DNA from: Larix sibirica
Taxonomy: Eukaryota > Streptophyta > Pinopsida > Pinales > Pinaceae
Reading direction: 5' to 3'
Assembly (NCBI GenBank): GCA_004151065.3
Contig: NWUY0300076644.1
Coordinates: forward strand, 1-14,988
Length of the DNA: 14,988 bases
The translations under genes were made by a program, and so were the position numbers. The notes below the pieces were generated by a model. The model was not told where the DNA came from, did not search any database, and was given only the letters and a program-made list of their open reading frames with translations. Shown here one piece after another: positions 1-9,042 of the stretch. How positions within the stretch are numbered: position 1 is the stretch's first letter; each line of letters begins with the position of its first letter.

Positions 1-133
1 AGGGAGATCACCTTACTCACTGATGCCTTGCTATTCTAGAGGTATGAAGAGTGTCGTCTATGTCTGAAGGATATTTTTAGCTTGAATTGTATATATATTC
101 CAAATAGCCTTTTCAACCTTTGGTTGATCAATT
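1..133 (-). pseudogene. pol: Element A integrase N-terminal start (fragment)
   Basis: This lies immediately downstream, in element A's direction, of the RNase H-integrase spacer once the MITE is skipped. One minus frame gives a short stretch, IPLE-stop-QGIS followed by a lysine or glutamate region. It resembles the conserved segment just before the HHCC zinc-binding histidines of plant Ty3/gypsy integrases. The match is short and includes in-frame stops. The assignment rests mostly on position, and the window edge cuts the fragment before any zinc ligand can be checked. Confidence 0.4.
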
Positions 134-491
134 CACCAGGTCAAAATGAGAGGTAAGTGAGCAAAATACGCATATAAAATACTACTTTTGAGTTGGCGAC
201 CACTGGTATCTTATCACATGACAAAAAATGTGGTCGTATTTAGTTTGATTGTTTATAGCTTGTATTGTGGTCATATATTTAGTCGTATATTTTGTCATTA
301 TTTGTCACAATATACGACCAAATATATGGCCGCAATACAAGCTATAAATGAACAAACTAAATACGACCACATTTTTGGTCGTCTGATAATATACCAGAAA
401 TTTGCTACCAGTGGTTTCCAACTCAAAAGTGGTCATTTATATGTTGATTTTGGTCTTTTTTTTGTCATTTACCTCTCATTTTGTACTAGTG
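134..491. mobile_element. CACTA-like MITE (long inverted-repeat, non-autonomous DNA transposon)
   Basis: The two ends form a terminal inverted repeat. The left end CACCAGGTCAAAATGAGAG matches the reverse complement of the right end, CACTAGTACAAAATGAGAG, at 16 of 19 bases. The CACTA start is typical of plant En/Spm (CACTA) elements. The whole element is nearly a palindrome: 226-298 pairs with about 301-375 with only scattered mismatches and a loop of a few bases near 299. No transposase is present, and the plus-strand open frame across it is a by-product of the hairpin. The expected 3-bp target duplication is not visible (ATT on the left, TAA on the right), so the copy is old or one border is off by a base or two. 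It sits inside element A's pol, between RNase H and integrase, and is therefore younger than element A. Confidence 0.8.
226..375. repeat. Inner hairpin arms of the MITE
   Basis: The left arm, about 226-298, contains ATGTGGTCGTATTTAGTTT and TATAGCTTGTATTG. The right arm, about 301-375, contains their reverse complements AAACTAAATACGACCACAT and CAATACAAGCTATA. Outside this core the arms continue more loosely, with ACTTTTGAGTTGG near 183 facing CCAACTCAAAAGT near 418. A transcript through it would fold into a stem of roughly 70 bp. Confidence 0.85.
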
Positions 492-1015
492 TAATATGTT
501 TCTTTTCTCTATGAGATAAGTGGGAAGGTAACCTTCCTATGGACAAACAATCAACTAATTATCTATATCAGCAAACCAAGGATATTTGATGGATATAGAA
601 AATAATTTTTCATCAGGGAAGTTATCTTACACTAGGACATCTTCACCTGTATTCAGCAACCGAAAGAGAAAATCTACAACCTGATTTCCCCTTCCTGGTC
701 AATCTAGCGTAGTAATATTGAATTATTGAAGGAACAACAACCATCTTGTGACCCTGTCATTAGTCATGGTATTTTTCATGAGGTACCTAATTGCAGAATG
801 ATCAGTATGCACAAAAAATCATATCCAGTTATATAATGCCTAAATTTATTAATAGCATACACAACTGCAAGAAATTGTTTCTTGGTAACCGTATAATTCA
901 ATTAAGATGGGGTTAGGTTTTTACTGATTTAATAAATAGCATAATCCATCATGTTGTCTCTCTGGCCTAAAACATCTCCTATGGTTGAATCAGAGGCATC
1001 TGTGCAAATATGAAA
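492..1015 (-). pseudogene. pol: Element A RNase H domain and RNase H-integrase spacer
   Basis: The frame continuing from RT enters RNase H at CTDASDS, where the first catalytic aspartate (codon 998-1000) is intact. It continues after a stop through ISKNLTPS, NYTVTKKQFLAVVYAINKF, HTDHSAIRYL and RWLLFLQ, the usual RNase H order of plant Ty3/gypsy elements. The position normally held by the catalytic glutamate reads Q in TKKQFLAV, while the HTDHS aspartate is kept. A frameshift lies near 815, and several in-frame stops follow. The spacer DNFPDEKLFSISIKYPWFAD, near 625-570, is the conserved linker found just before integrase in this group. The reading ends at EKRN, where the MITE begins. Active-site loss and stops make this a pseudogene. 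Confidence 0.8.
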
Positions 1016-2110
1016 AGGTATATTCCAATCAGGACCTCTTAAGACAGGGGATGAAGACAGTTTCTGTTTTAGAATTTCAAAATCATGTTGACAGTCATTA
1101 TCCCAGTATAAATTAGGATCCTTTTCCAGTATTTTGAACATGGGTGAAGCAATTCTGGTAAAATTTTCAATGAAGCGTCTATAGTAACCTAGATGACCCT
1201 GAAATATTCTCACTTCTCTCTGATTTGTAGGAGCTTCCAAATTGACAATTACCTCTATTTTAGTCGGATCTTCCTTTATGTCTGCAAAACATATGTGATG
1301 GAAAAGGACTATTCCTTCAGTCAACAACATATTGCATTTTTCATTGTTGAATGAAATTTTAGTTTCTTGGCAGCGGACTAAAACCCTCTCAAGATTTTGT
1401 AAATATTCTTCAAATTTAATCCCACAGATAGTGAAATCGTCCATGTACACCTCTACACATTCATGAATGAGATCAGAAAATATGCCAAGAACAACTCTTT
1501 GGAAGGTGGTTAGTGTGTTACATTGTCCAAAGGTCAATACACTATAGGCATAAGTCCCCCAAGGGCATGTAAAAGTCATTTTCTCTTGGTCTTCAGGGGA
1601 AATCTTGGTCTAATTGTACCCACTAAATCCATCTAGAAAGGAAATTTTTTATTCCCTGACAATGTATCCAAGACTTGGTCAATGAATGGAAGAGGGAAAT
1701 GGTATCTAAGAGTGGCTTTGTTCAATTCTCGATAGTCAATACACACGCACCATTTTCCATTTTTCTTGGGAACTATAACCAAGGTTGAAACCCACTTACT
1801 ATCTGAAATAGGATAAATAAAACCAACATCCAACAATTTCTACAGCATTGTTTTGACTATCGCCCTAAGGACTGGGTTCATCCTCCTTTGAGGTTGTTTG
1901 ACAAGTCTGAAATATTCATGAATGTAAATATGGTGAATACATGTTTTAGTATGTATGAAATTCATGCCAAGTATTCCCAAGCAAAAGATTCATGATATTT
2001 TTGTAAAATCTGAATTAATTTTGTTTCCTGTAATTCTGTTAATTCATAATTAATATTCATATTTTTTCCTAGCAGAATTTCATTTGTTTTAAGTAAAGCT
2101 TTAGGGACAG
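1016..2110 (-). pseudogene. pol: Element A reverse transcriptase domain (broken)
   Basis: Reverse transcriptase copies element RNA into cDNA inside the virus-like particle. The connector begins near 2100 (LIQILQKYHESFAWEYLA), followed by RLVKQPQRRMNPVLRAIVKT, GFIYPISDSKW, VPKKNGKW, IDYRELNKATL, FPLPFIDQVLDTLSG, LDGFSGYN, TFTCPWGTYAYSV and YMDDF. The catalytic YMDD is at 1436-1447. The thumb region follows with KIEVIVNLEAP and GHLGYYRRFIENFTRIASP. Two larger open pieces remain, 1836-1633 and 1579-929, the second running into RNase H; stops and a frameshift near 1640 divide them. The FGLCNAP-type motif has become FGQCNTL. The plus-strand open frames here are shadows. Confidence 0.9.
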
Positions 2111-2269
2111 AGTTTATAGGAAATGCTACTTGAAAGGCTGAGTGTATGTCTCTTACTATATAGATTTTTTGAAAGTTAGGGATTTAAATATAATCTAGAA
2201 TTGCCTTCCGAAGAATGGGTTTTGTTCTTCAAAGTTTTGAGAAAATTATGGATTATAAATGCAATTATT

Positions 2270-3250
2270 AATCAAGTTTTCAGTTGCATTATCCTTTAGA
2301 TTCATGGCATGTTCTATTGTTATAAGAGGATGAATAATTTATTCATTTTCATTTCCATGTAAATATTCTAACCATAAAAGGTTGTCTGCTACAGGTAGGG
2401 CTGGAGGGTACAAAGTGATCTTCTTGATAGAATGTCCATTAGAAATAGTCATTTCTCTCATCCTACAGCCAATGAGAGCATAAATTGTAGCCATCCATGG
2501 TCAACCTACTATCATGGGGTGCATTCCTAAACTATACTTGGGTGCAATGACAAGAAAATCAGCAGGATACTCCCATGAATCCAAAGAGACAACAACATAT
2601 TTCAATACCCCCACACGTTTGACCTTAGAATGGTCTTCTAACCCCAAAACAGTAGGATTTGGTCAAAGGTATGGGAGTTGTAACATATCCATGGTCAAAG
2701 TGATCATCATTTTCATAGAAACTCCTTGATCTATGAGTGTGTTAGCTATGGGAACATCTCTAATGTGGGAAGTGACTACGAGATTTCGACGGTCCGCATA
2801 CTTTTCAACTGCAAGTTTTCCACACAACACCTCAGTTGAATGACTTCCTAATTTAATGGCAAGAGGATCCTTCTTCTTCCTACTCGGATTCTTAACACAT
2901 AATTCTTTGATGGTATAAGTGAAAATTGGTATGTCCTTTATTATTTGAAATAACGAAATTCGAATACAGACATTCCTAAGCTCATATAAGAAGTCAATAT
3001 CAGAGCCAAGGGTTGTTTTTTCCACAACAAACCTCCCAGGATAAGGAGGTAATTTGGGTGATATTTGTATTTCCATCTTTCCATAATATTCCTACTGTAA
3101 TTTCCATTTCTCTATAGGAAAGTCTTCTTGATTTTCATTTTCTAAATTTGTAGGCTCTTCTATGACGACAATGGATGATGGGTTGAGTACTCTTCTAGAT
3201 CTCAATTGTACTGCATATGCTGGAAAATTTTGGAGTTAAGCATTACTAAC
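2270..3250 (-). pseudogene. pol: Element A aspartic protease region (broken)
   Basis: The retroelement aspartic protease cleaves Gag-Pol into its parts. The minus frame 3076-2663 includes YPGRFVVEKTT, LYELRNVCIRI, FQIIKDIPIFTYTIKELCVK and KKKDPLAIKLG, which is the pre-protease segment of plant Tat/Athila elements. NTLIDQGVSMKMM follows, where the DxG catalytic loop reads D-Q-G at about 2720-2740, close to the usual LIDLGAA form. After a stop near 2663 the frame continues through VLKYVVVSLDSWEYPADFLV (about 2600), GMHPMIVGWPW (a typical HPxILGRPWL motif, glycine kept) and IYALIGCRMREMTISNG to about 2440. Only the D of the active site is present per chain because these enzymes work as dimers. 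Stops and frame changes make it inactive. Confidence 0.8.
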
Positions 3251-3263
3251 TGACTGAACTACC

Positions 3264-4711
3264 TTATTGTTCAGATTTGGTATTGGTTGAGATGGTATTT
3301 GGGTAGGTTGAGGAGATGTCTAATTTGGTGGGAATGATAAAGGATGAGATTGGGCTAATTGTTTTCGTTGAGGTGAATAAGTCTATTGGTTTTGTGGGTA
3401 CTGTTGTACAAAGGGTTGAGGGTATTTTTGAGACATGGGATAAGGTTGGGGATTTGGATACTAAAAATATTATTGCTATGATGGATAGGGATATTGTTGT
3501 TGTGAGAAAGGGTACTGTTGTTGTAAAGGTTGATAGAATGATGCATTTCTGGAACTGGTTCCTCTCCACATCTGCTACCAAGGTTGATTTGGGTTTTAGA
3601 TTGGACACCATGGTGCAAGGGTTTTCCAACATTGTGCAGTGGGTGCATACGGATATGTAAATGAGACAGAATATTGAAAATTAAAGTTACCTGGTGCTCC
3701 ACGAGATTTCCAAGGTTTCTCCTGAGCCACAAAATTCAATGTTTCAGCAGCTTCATCTCCTCCATTGTAAAAAACCATAAAATAGGGAAGCAGAGGGAAC
3801 TTAAATGTAGAGTTCCTTTTAGCAAAAAAGGAACAGACCTACACATTATCAATTGGAAATCCCTAAGAGGGTGCTTCCTCCTCCATTTGGCACAAAAAAA
3901 TTGACAAAACAACTTCTTCCTCATTTTCTTTTTCATGTCTTTTCTTGGTCTTCAAGGTCTCTAATTGTGAACCAATTTGTCCTAAGATATCTGTTTTGAA
4001 ATTTTCCAATAGGTTTCCAATTTCAACCCTCAAAACCCCTCCGGTGGATGATTTGGTCACTCAGGACAGAGGCTCTCGAAGTCCTTTTCCAGCTTTGCAT
4101 CTACTACGTGAATACTTCCTGCACAAATCATGGATTTATACGAGATTTAATTGAGACACATCCCCAAAACCCATTAGATTCATAACATATATAAATTAAT
4201 CTCTTACTCCCCTCAAAAAGAGAGTTCCAACTGTATCTTCATTCAAACCTGCATGTTTAGATTTTTGTAAATTATACACAAAATCCTCTAAACTCTCCTC
4301 CTCTCTTTGTTGCATAGTAAAAATATCTTCTTTAGAATTCCTATCCTTGTAGTAATCATGGTATTTCTCAAGAAAGGATCATTTCATATCATCCCATGTA
4401 GTGATTGATTCATCTACCAACCCCATAAACCACATTAATGTATAGTGTTTTAATGTTGCAGGGAATAATTTCAGTTTATGTCCATCTTGATTATAATTAT
4501 AGCTTCTACATAAGATTTCAAACTCAAACAGAAAAGCATTGGGGTCTTCAGTGGGAATACCATGGAAGTGGGGTAAAATGGACGGAGGGATATTTTTCAT
4601 GACAATGCCTCTTGTATTATCCAGAATAGGAAACCGAAAGGTTGTTTCTCCTGGATATCGATCTTTGTTTCCATTTCCTCCATGGTTGGATCCTTGATCA
4701 TTATCTCCCAT
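3264..4711 (-). pseudogene. gag: Element A gag (capsid-nucleocapsid) polyprotein, broken
   Basis: Gag forms the virus-like particle and binds the element RNA. The first ATG in frame is at 4709-4711 (MGDNDQGSNHGG). The capsid part reads NIPPSILPHFHG, EDPNAFLFEFEILCRSYNY, HKLKLFPATLKHYTLMWFMG and TTWDDMK. After a stop at 4378 the same frame continues with EKYHDYYKDRNSKEDIF and EESLEDFVYNLQKSKHAGL. Further down, across frameshifts, are SSTGGVLRVEIGNLLENFKT (about 4057-3998) and a degenerate zinc-knuckle region CAKWRRKHPLRD near 3855-3894, where a second cysteine has become tryptophan. GGDEAAETLNFVAQEKPW lies at about 3760-3706. The 3' part is a Q/P/Y-rich linker. Homology is to plant Tat-type gag. 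At least one stop and two frameshifts are visible. Confidence 0.85.
3390..3535 (-). repeat. Q/P/Y-rich low-complexity linker in element A gag
   Basis: On the minus strand this stretch encodes short repeats such as QQYPFSQQQYPYPS, PNPQPYPMSQKYPQPF and VQQYPQNQ. The QYP-like units are typical of the disordered gag-protease linker of plant Ty3/gypsy elements. The repetition (plus strand GTTGTTG and GGTATTG-type units) also creates several long open frames on both strands, which are not genes. Confidence 0.65.
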
Positions 4712-4744
4712 GGTGTTCAAACTTAAATTCGAAAGAGATGGTTC

Positions 4745-5267
4745 AAATTTGGGTTAACAGAGGGTTCAGTGTATACTTCCATGTATATTTCGTCGACAAC
4801 TGCCTAAATTGAAGGTGGAGCTCCGCTAACAAATCCTGTGAGAATAGATTCAGGAGTAGCATCAGCTGTTGGTTCTAAATGTACATATTTTGCATGGGTG
4901 TTAAGATTGTTCCTTAAAATTCCCCTCAAGTATACCTACCTCCAATGTGTGACTATGCAGGTTGCGACTCCTTATCAATTGGTGTTTCAACCTAAGACAC
5001 AATAGTTTCTTCTTCTAGAAGGATCCCTGTCATAGTTATATTTCCATCCAACTTATTAGTAGTCTGAGATGGGGGGTGTTTTCTTGTTTTGAGAGGATGA
5101 GCTATTTTTAGTTCCATAATTTAAGCCTACTCTAATGCTAAATATTCCTCTACTATATGTATTCCTATTCATTTGTTACAAACATGACAAATATTTGGAA
5201 TGTCTTCACCAATGGTGCAAGAACGGGAATATTAACCTTCTTTTACTAATGGTGGTAGTGTAGGTTC
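4745..5267 (-). pseudogene. Element A leader with a broken upstream ORF of unknown function
   Basis: Between the primer binding site and gag, one minus frame runs about 5267 to 4925 with scattered stops. It includes SCTIGEDIPNICHVCNK, IGIHIVEEYLALE and IMELKIAHPLKTRKHPPSQ, then MTGILLEEETIVS. After a frameshift near 4905 it continues with HAKYVHLEPTADATPESILT and DEIYMEVYTEPSVN to about 4745, close to the gag start. The CHVC with an upstream cysteine could be part of a zinc-binding site, but two clear further ligands are not seen. Ogre/Tat elements are known to carry an extra ORF upstream of gag; I cannot say whether this one is related. It could instead be an N-terminal extension of gag or a chance frame. 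Confidence 0.4.
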
Positions 5268-5374
5268 TTACCTTTTGTCTTATTATTCATCCCTCTTCTT
5301 TGTTTGAATTTATGTAGCTTACACACAAAACACTTCAAAAATACAACTAACTATCTATTCTATTATTTTCCATA
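5268..5374 (-). other. Element A 5' untranslated leader, proximal part
   Basis: This short AT-rich stretch lies between the primer binding site and the first supportable upstream coding signal. In element A's direction it has an ATG at about 5292 (MNNKTKGK), but that frame closes within 15 codons. No promoter or splice signal is asserted. Confidence 0.4.
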
Positions 5375-5395
5375 CCGTCCCTAGAAATGACGCCA
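5375..5395 (-). promoter_or_regulatory. Primer binding site of element A (tRNA-Asp type)
   Basis: On the minus strand this reads TGGCGTCATTTCTAGGGACG, starting four bases after the LTR end. The site commonly seen in Tat/Athila elements, complementary to the 3' end of tRNA-Asp, is TGGCGCCGTTGCCGGGGA. Thirteen of 18 bases agree, and four of the five differences are C-to-T or G-to-A. Reverse transcription of the minus strand would have started here. Confidence 0.75.
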
Positions 5396-6726
5396 AAAAT
5401 GTTGGTAAAATTATATGTTAATTAATTTCCAACTATTTAATTGTCAATCAAGATACGTATACTTATGACTAATGAACACAATATGTGAAGATCTATTCTA
5501 AGATGGAATCAATGGTAATCCTAAATTCAATTAAATCAAACATCACTCAAAAATAGTAATCAATGTGTAATCAATCCACTCAAAAACTTGTAACCTAATT
5601 CAAGGTAATTCAAGATTGCTCAACCAATCGGCCACTTGGTAGATCCACAAGTATTGACAATCTTCTTATATTTTTATTGTTTTTCAACACAAAACTCCGG
5701 TTGATCAGATGTCATAATCTTGTAACCTTGAATACAATGGGAAAAAAAACTCTAACCAGATTTGTATGACAAATTTCAATTGCTTAACTTGTAACTAGAC
5801 TCGGTGGAAGGCTTGGAACTGTTGATATTATTATATGCTTAATGCTCTACTCAATAATGCAATACTCTAGTTCTGCCACACTCCACTATTTAGGTTTTAA
5901 AGAAAACAATTAAAAAGAAACTTAAATCTATTGTTCGGATCTTTATCTACTTTCTATGTGCACACATTATATGTATATTCAAGCCAAGCTCAGATCATAA
6001 ATCCTTTACGAAATTTTGTCCATACTATGAAAAAATTAATCTTAGAAATGATAGTTCAATTAACAAGGAAAAATCTATTTCAATAAAAATGTCCGTTCAC
6101 ATAAATTAACACACACACTTAAATGAAATATACAAAATTACAGAGTATTGATGTAACCTTAAAGGGGGGGCCTTCCCTCATAGGACACAACTACTATCTA
6201 CGAAATGTTAAAGATTCGGAGCGTCAAACACTTGATCCATATAACATTAACCAAGGAGCAGAGTAATCACAATAGAATGACACACGATATTGGAGCAACA
6301 GTTCTGCACTTTTATTATTAACCCCCAAAAGATAATACATCACAGACTTTAAACATTTTCCTTTGTTCAAAGATAGAAAATATGCCAGTTATGCGGGCAT
6401 CATCCATTTAAGGAATCAATGAGAGAATAAAGGGAAAGACTGTGTGCTAACTAAAAGGAGATAAATTACATTTTCGATGATCATTAAATTCATAACAACT
6501 TATAGGGGATATGTCGGTCCAAAGGATCGAGAGATCCACTAATTCAGGGGAAACTATGCGTTATCAAACTTAGGAAGCTATTTTTTAGTTAACCTACTCC
6601 CCTGACGATGATATGGAAGAATATTCAAATTAAATAGGAACATAAGCAGGTCCACATAATGTTGGAGAAAACCCATGTGTCAGATTCCTTTTTGTGCAGT
6701 TGCAGGTACCCAAAGCTATCGGGTTT

Positions 6727-6749
6727 ACAAGTTTTCTGGGAAAACTTGT
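6727..6749. repeat. Small inverted repeat in the element A LTR
   Basis: ACAAGTTTT, a 5-base loop CTGGG, and AAAACTTGT form a perfect 9-bp stem. A further AAAACTTGTAA occurs near 6778. Its role is unknown; it could be a protein-binding palindrome in U3 or chance in AT-rich DNA. Confidence 0.5.
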
Positions 6750-6840
6750 AAATATACAAAAACTTATAATTTGCACAAAAACTTGTAACGGCTAGAAAAC
6801 ATGCAATCTTTTGTTAGTTACAATCATTAATAATCAAAAC

Positions 6841-7144
6841 CTACTTAACCATGCAAATATTAGGACCAAAATAGAGATCTGACCTTACATACCTTAAAGG
6901 AAATAAATATTAGGACCAAAATAGAGATCTGACCTTACATACCTTAAAGGAAATAATTATGGGTTTCTAAGCTTTATGATAACAAAAAGGTGTAATTAGG
7001 AGTAAAAAGGCACAAGTCTACTTAACCATGCAAACATTAGGACCAAAATAGAGATTTGACCTTACATACCTTAAAGGAAATAATTATGGGTTTCTAAGTT
7101 TTATGATAACAAAAAGGTGTAATTAGGAGCAAAAAGGCACAAGT
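6841..7144. repeat. Nested tandem duplication in the U3 part of the element A LTR
   Basis: Copy 1 (6841-7017, 177 bp) and copy 2 (7018-7144, 127 bp) both begin CTACTTAACCATGCAAA and end GGCACAAGT. They differ mainly because copy 1 contains an extra 50-bp tandem duplication, TAGGACC... at 6861 repeated at 6911. Apart from that block the copies differ at only a few bases (for example AATATT/AACATT and GAGATCT/GAGATTT). Tandem repeats in U3 are common in LTR retrotransposons and may hold promoter-binding sites. Confidence 0.9.
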
Positions 7145-7202
7145 CTGATTCGCTTGATGACCAAAACGATTGTACATAATAAGATGATTTAGAGTCCCAA
7201 CA

Positions 7203-7410
7203 CTCTCCTCTAGTCATTGCACAATGATAAAGTAAGTCGATTGGATTGGCGTAGAAGTTAAAGATCCTCTAGTATATGTTGGTGTCACATGTTGAGAAGG
7301 ATTCCTGGAAGATCTGAACGTTGACGTTGTGAAGGAAAAAAAAATATTATTTTGGATGTGGCACTATAGAGTAGTCCATCTAGATGGTGGGATACGCATC
7401 GAGTTGGATT
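7203..7410 (+). other. Element B sequence next to the element A junction, unassigned
   Basis: No protein match was recognised in this ~200-bp stretch. By position it should be element B gag upstream of the capsid motifs at 7410. It includes a run of nine adenines near 7338, which may have caused a frameshift. CTCTC at 7203-7207 would be the 5-bp target duplication of element A if the nested model is right. Confidence 0.4.
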
Positions 7411-7880
7411 TCCTAATTGGCATGTGGTCAAGGCCGCTATGATAACTTGGTTTAATTCCTCTAAATAAATAGATAGAACCAATCAGGTTGCGGAAATTTA
7501 TAATGGTGATACAAATCCCTTTGTCAACATAGACCAATGTGAACAATAGTGGGAATCCAATGAGTTACATCCATACTTTTGGGTTCACCAGTTTATTCAT
7601 GAATTAGGACCTACAAAAAATCTTGGTATCTGCATGAGGAAACACAAAGATAGACCAAGTGTTGGAAGACTTTATAGTCATGATTTTGTGAATATTTTTT
7701 CGTTCATGGGGAAATCCAACCCAATGATAGAATCTTTTTTAGATAATCAAGGAGATTTTTTTCACAGATAGGCTGCAAAACATGGGAAACCATCACATCT
7801 TCCCCTTCCATTAAGAGCTCCTCATACTAAACATCCCCATCAATAGAATGGAGTCACCATCGTGTTGTGAAAATATTGAC
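7411..7880 (+). pseudogene. gag: Element B gag, C-terminal capsid part (truncated and broken)
   Basis: One frame gives HRVGFPNWHVVKAAMITWFN, a stop, then QVAEIYNGDTNPFVNIDQCE, a stop in place of a tryptophan or glutamine, WESNELHPYFWVHQFIHELG, PSVGRLYSHDFVNIFSFMG and SNPMIESFLDNQGDFFH. The pattern of a VxIDxCE stretch followed by WVHxFIHTLG and a DFxxxFSF block resembles the capsid region of Ty3/gypsy gag proteins of this type. The N-terminal half is missing at the element A junction. The lines after about 7770 are low in recognisable content and lead into protease. The resemblance is recalled from family patterns and not from a search. Confidence 0.6.
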
Positions 7881-9042
7881 AAAGAGGAAGCTAATCCAGA
7901 TGAATTGGAATACCTACAATAGGTGACATTTAAAGAATATGAATGATCTTAGTTGGTGTAGGATAAGAAACTAGAGGAATCTAGGAAACCTTATACACAA
8001 CTGCTTAAGTTGCAGAAAGTTAACATTGGGATGGAATATAAACCAAATATGATAGCCATAGGATACTATTGCGTTGAACAGACATTTTAGAAGTCATCTC
8101 TCAGTTGAAGGAGTATGAATACTTATTTCCACAAAAATATGCATAGTTAAAAGGAATTCAGGGCGACTTAGGTGAAATGAAGATAGTACTAAAGCTTGAT
8201 GCCAAACCTATGAAGCACCAACCTTATTGGTTAAATCATCGAGTTACAGAATAAGTGAATAAAGAGATCGACCAAATGTTAGCATCCAACTTAATATTCC
8301 ATTTAGATGAGTAATATTGGCTTAGTTTGATCATCATCCAAAATAAGAAATATATCAAGGACATATGGGACTATGTTGATTATCGTAGCTTAAAATCAGC
8401 CAATGTTCATTATCCGTTCCCGACATCCTTCAGTGATGAGGTCCTAGACCAAGTATATGGGAATGAAGCTTACTCTTTTATGGATGGAATGTGAGGATAT
8501 CACCAAGTACAAATCACATAATAAGACAATAAAAAGACAAATTTCACTACTGAATGGGGCTCTTTTGTTTATAATGGGATGCCTTTCAAGTTGAAGAATG
8601 CTCGTGCCATCTTCTCACGCATCATAATAGAAACCTTTAAGGATTTCATCCATAAGTTCCTAGAAGTGTATCTAGACGACTGAATTGTCTACAACCTACT
8701 GAAGAATCATATTGCATTGTTATTATTGATGTCGGAACATTGTCGTCAATTGCAAATTTCACTAAACTTGAAGAAATATATTTTCTGTGTACCCTTTAGA
8801 AATCCATTGGGTCATATCATATGTCGCAACAAGGTCCTAGTGGATCCTATGAAAAATGGTATTATAGTAAACCTTCAACCTCCTACTTTTGTTAGATAGT
8901 TACGCTCTACTCTAGGGAACATAGGGTATTACATACAATTTATCCGACATTATGCCACCATCATGGTTCCCTTAGAACAAATTTCAAAGAAGATGCAAAT
9001 ATTAAATTTGAATGAATATTGTGACAAATATTTTACAACCCC
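7881..9042 (+). pseudogene. pol: Element B protease end and reverse transcriptase (broken)
   Basis: From about 7884 a frame gives EEANPDELEYLQ and YTQLLKLQKVNIGMEYKP, the acidic pre-RT segment. A frameshift near 8090 leads to EVISQLKEYEYLFPQ, GDLGEMKIVLKLDAKPMKHQ, NKEIDQMLASNLIF, DYVDYRSLKSANVHYPFPT, FSDEVLDQVYGNEAYSFMDG, NFTTEWGSFVYNGMPFKLKN and FIHKFLEVYLDD. The catalytic YLDD is at 8669-8680 and is directly followed by TGA at 8681, where family members have tryptophan. The thumb continues with CRQLQISLNLKKYIFCVPF and VDPMKNGIIVNLQPP. This frame keeps register for about 950 bp and carries eight stops (8144, 8252, 8312, 8492, 8519, 8522, 8681, 8897), so decay here is mostly by substitution. 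A frameshift near 9040 leads into RNase H. Confidence 0.88.

Larger units (their letters stand above)
1..7202 (-). mobile_element. Element A: decayed Ty3/gypsy LTR retrotransposon, 3' end outside window
   Basis: This element is read right to left. The order seen is LTR, primer binding site, leader, gag, protease, reverse transcriptase, RNase H and probably the start of integrase, which is the Ty3/gypsy order with integrase after RNase H. The gag and pol sequences resemble the non-chromoviral Tat/Athila side of plant Ty3/gypsy elements, judged from motifs such as NIPPSILPHFHG in gag and VYMDDF in RT. The tRNA-Asp-type primer site agrees with this. Most of integrase, the polypurine tract and the 3' LTR would lie left of base 1. 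The copy is broken by stops and frameshifts throughout and by a MITE at 134-491, so it is a fossil. The right border is set by TGTTGG at 5400 and CCAACA ending at 7202, and by the start of element B just beyond it. Confidence 0.85.
5400..7202 (-). repeat. 5' LTR of element A
   Basis: The inner end carries TGTTGG at 5400-5405, beside the primer binding site. The outer end is CCCAACA, finishing at 7202, so the 1,803-bp repeat is bounded by the 5'-TG...CA-3' inverted dinucleotides with a 6-bp inverted match (TGTTGG/CCAACA). The length is within the range of large plant Ty3/gypsy LTRs. No protein-coding homology was seen inside. The outer third, the U3 side, has nested tandem duplications. The partner LTR is not in the window, so the outer border rests on the inverted ends and on the fact that element B coding sequence appears shortly beyond. 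A precise TATA box or polyadenylation site could not be assigned. Confidence 0.7.

Noticed and set aside
188-514. 108-aa plus-strand open frame
   Set aside because: It lies almost wholly in the MITE hairpin, has no recognisable motif, and is explained by the inverted repeat.
2514-2729. 71-aa plus-strand open frame
   Set aside because: It is the antisense shadow of the element A protease region, whose minus-strand motifs are clear.
3316-3660. 114-aa plus-strand open frame rich in V and G
   Set aside because: It is the complement of the Q/P/Y-rich gag linker; low-complexity repeats keep both strands open.
6161-6180. AAAGGGGGGG purine run inside the element A LTR as a polypurine tract
   Set aside because: It is inside the LTR and followed by CCTTCCC, not by an LTR start.
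7285-7546. Two minus-strand open frames next to the LTR
   Set aside because: They lie opposite the element B gag region, which has better motif support on the plus strand.
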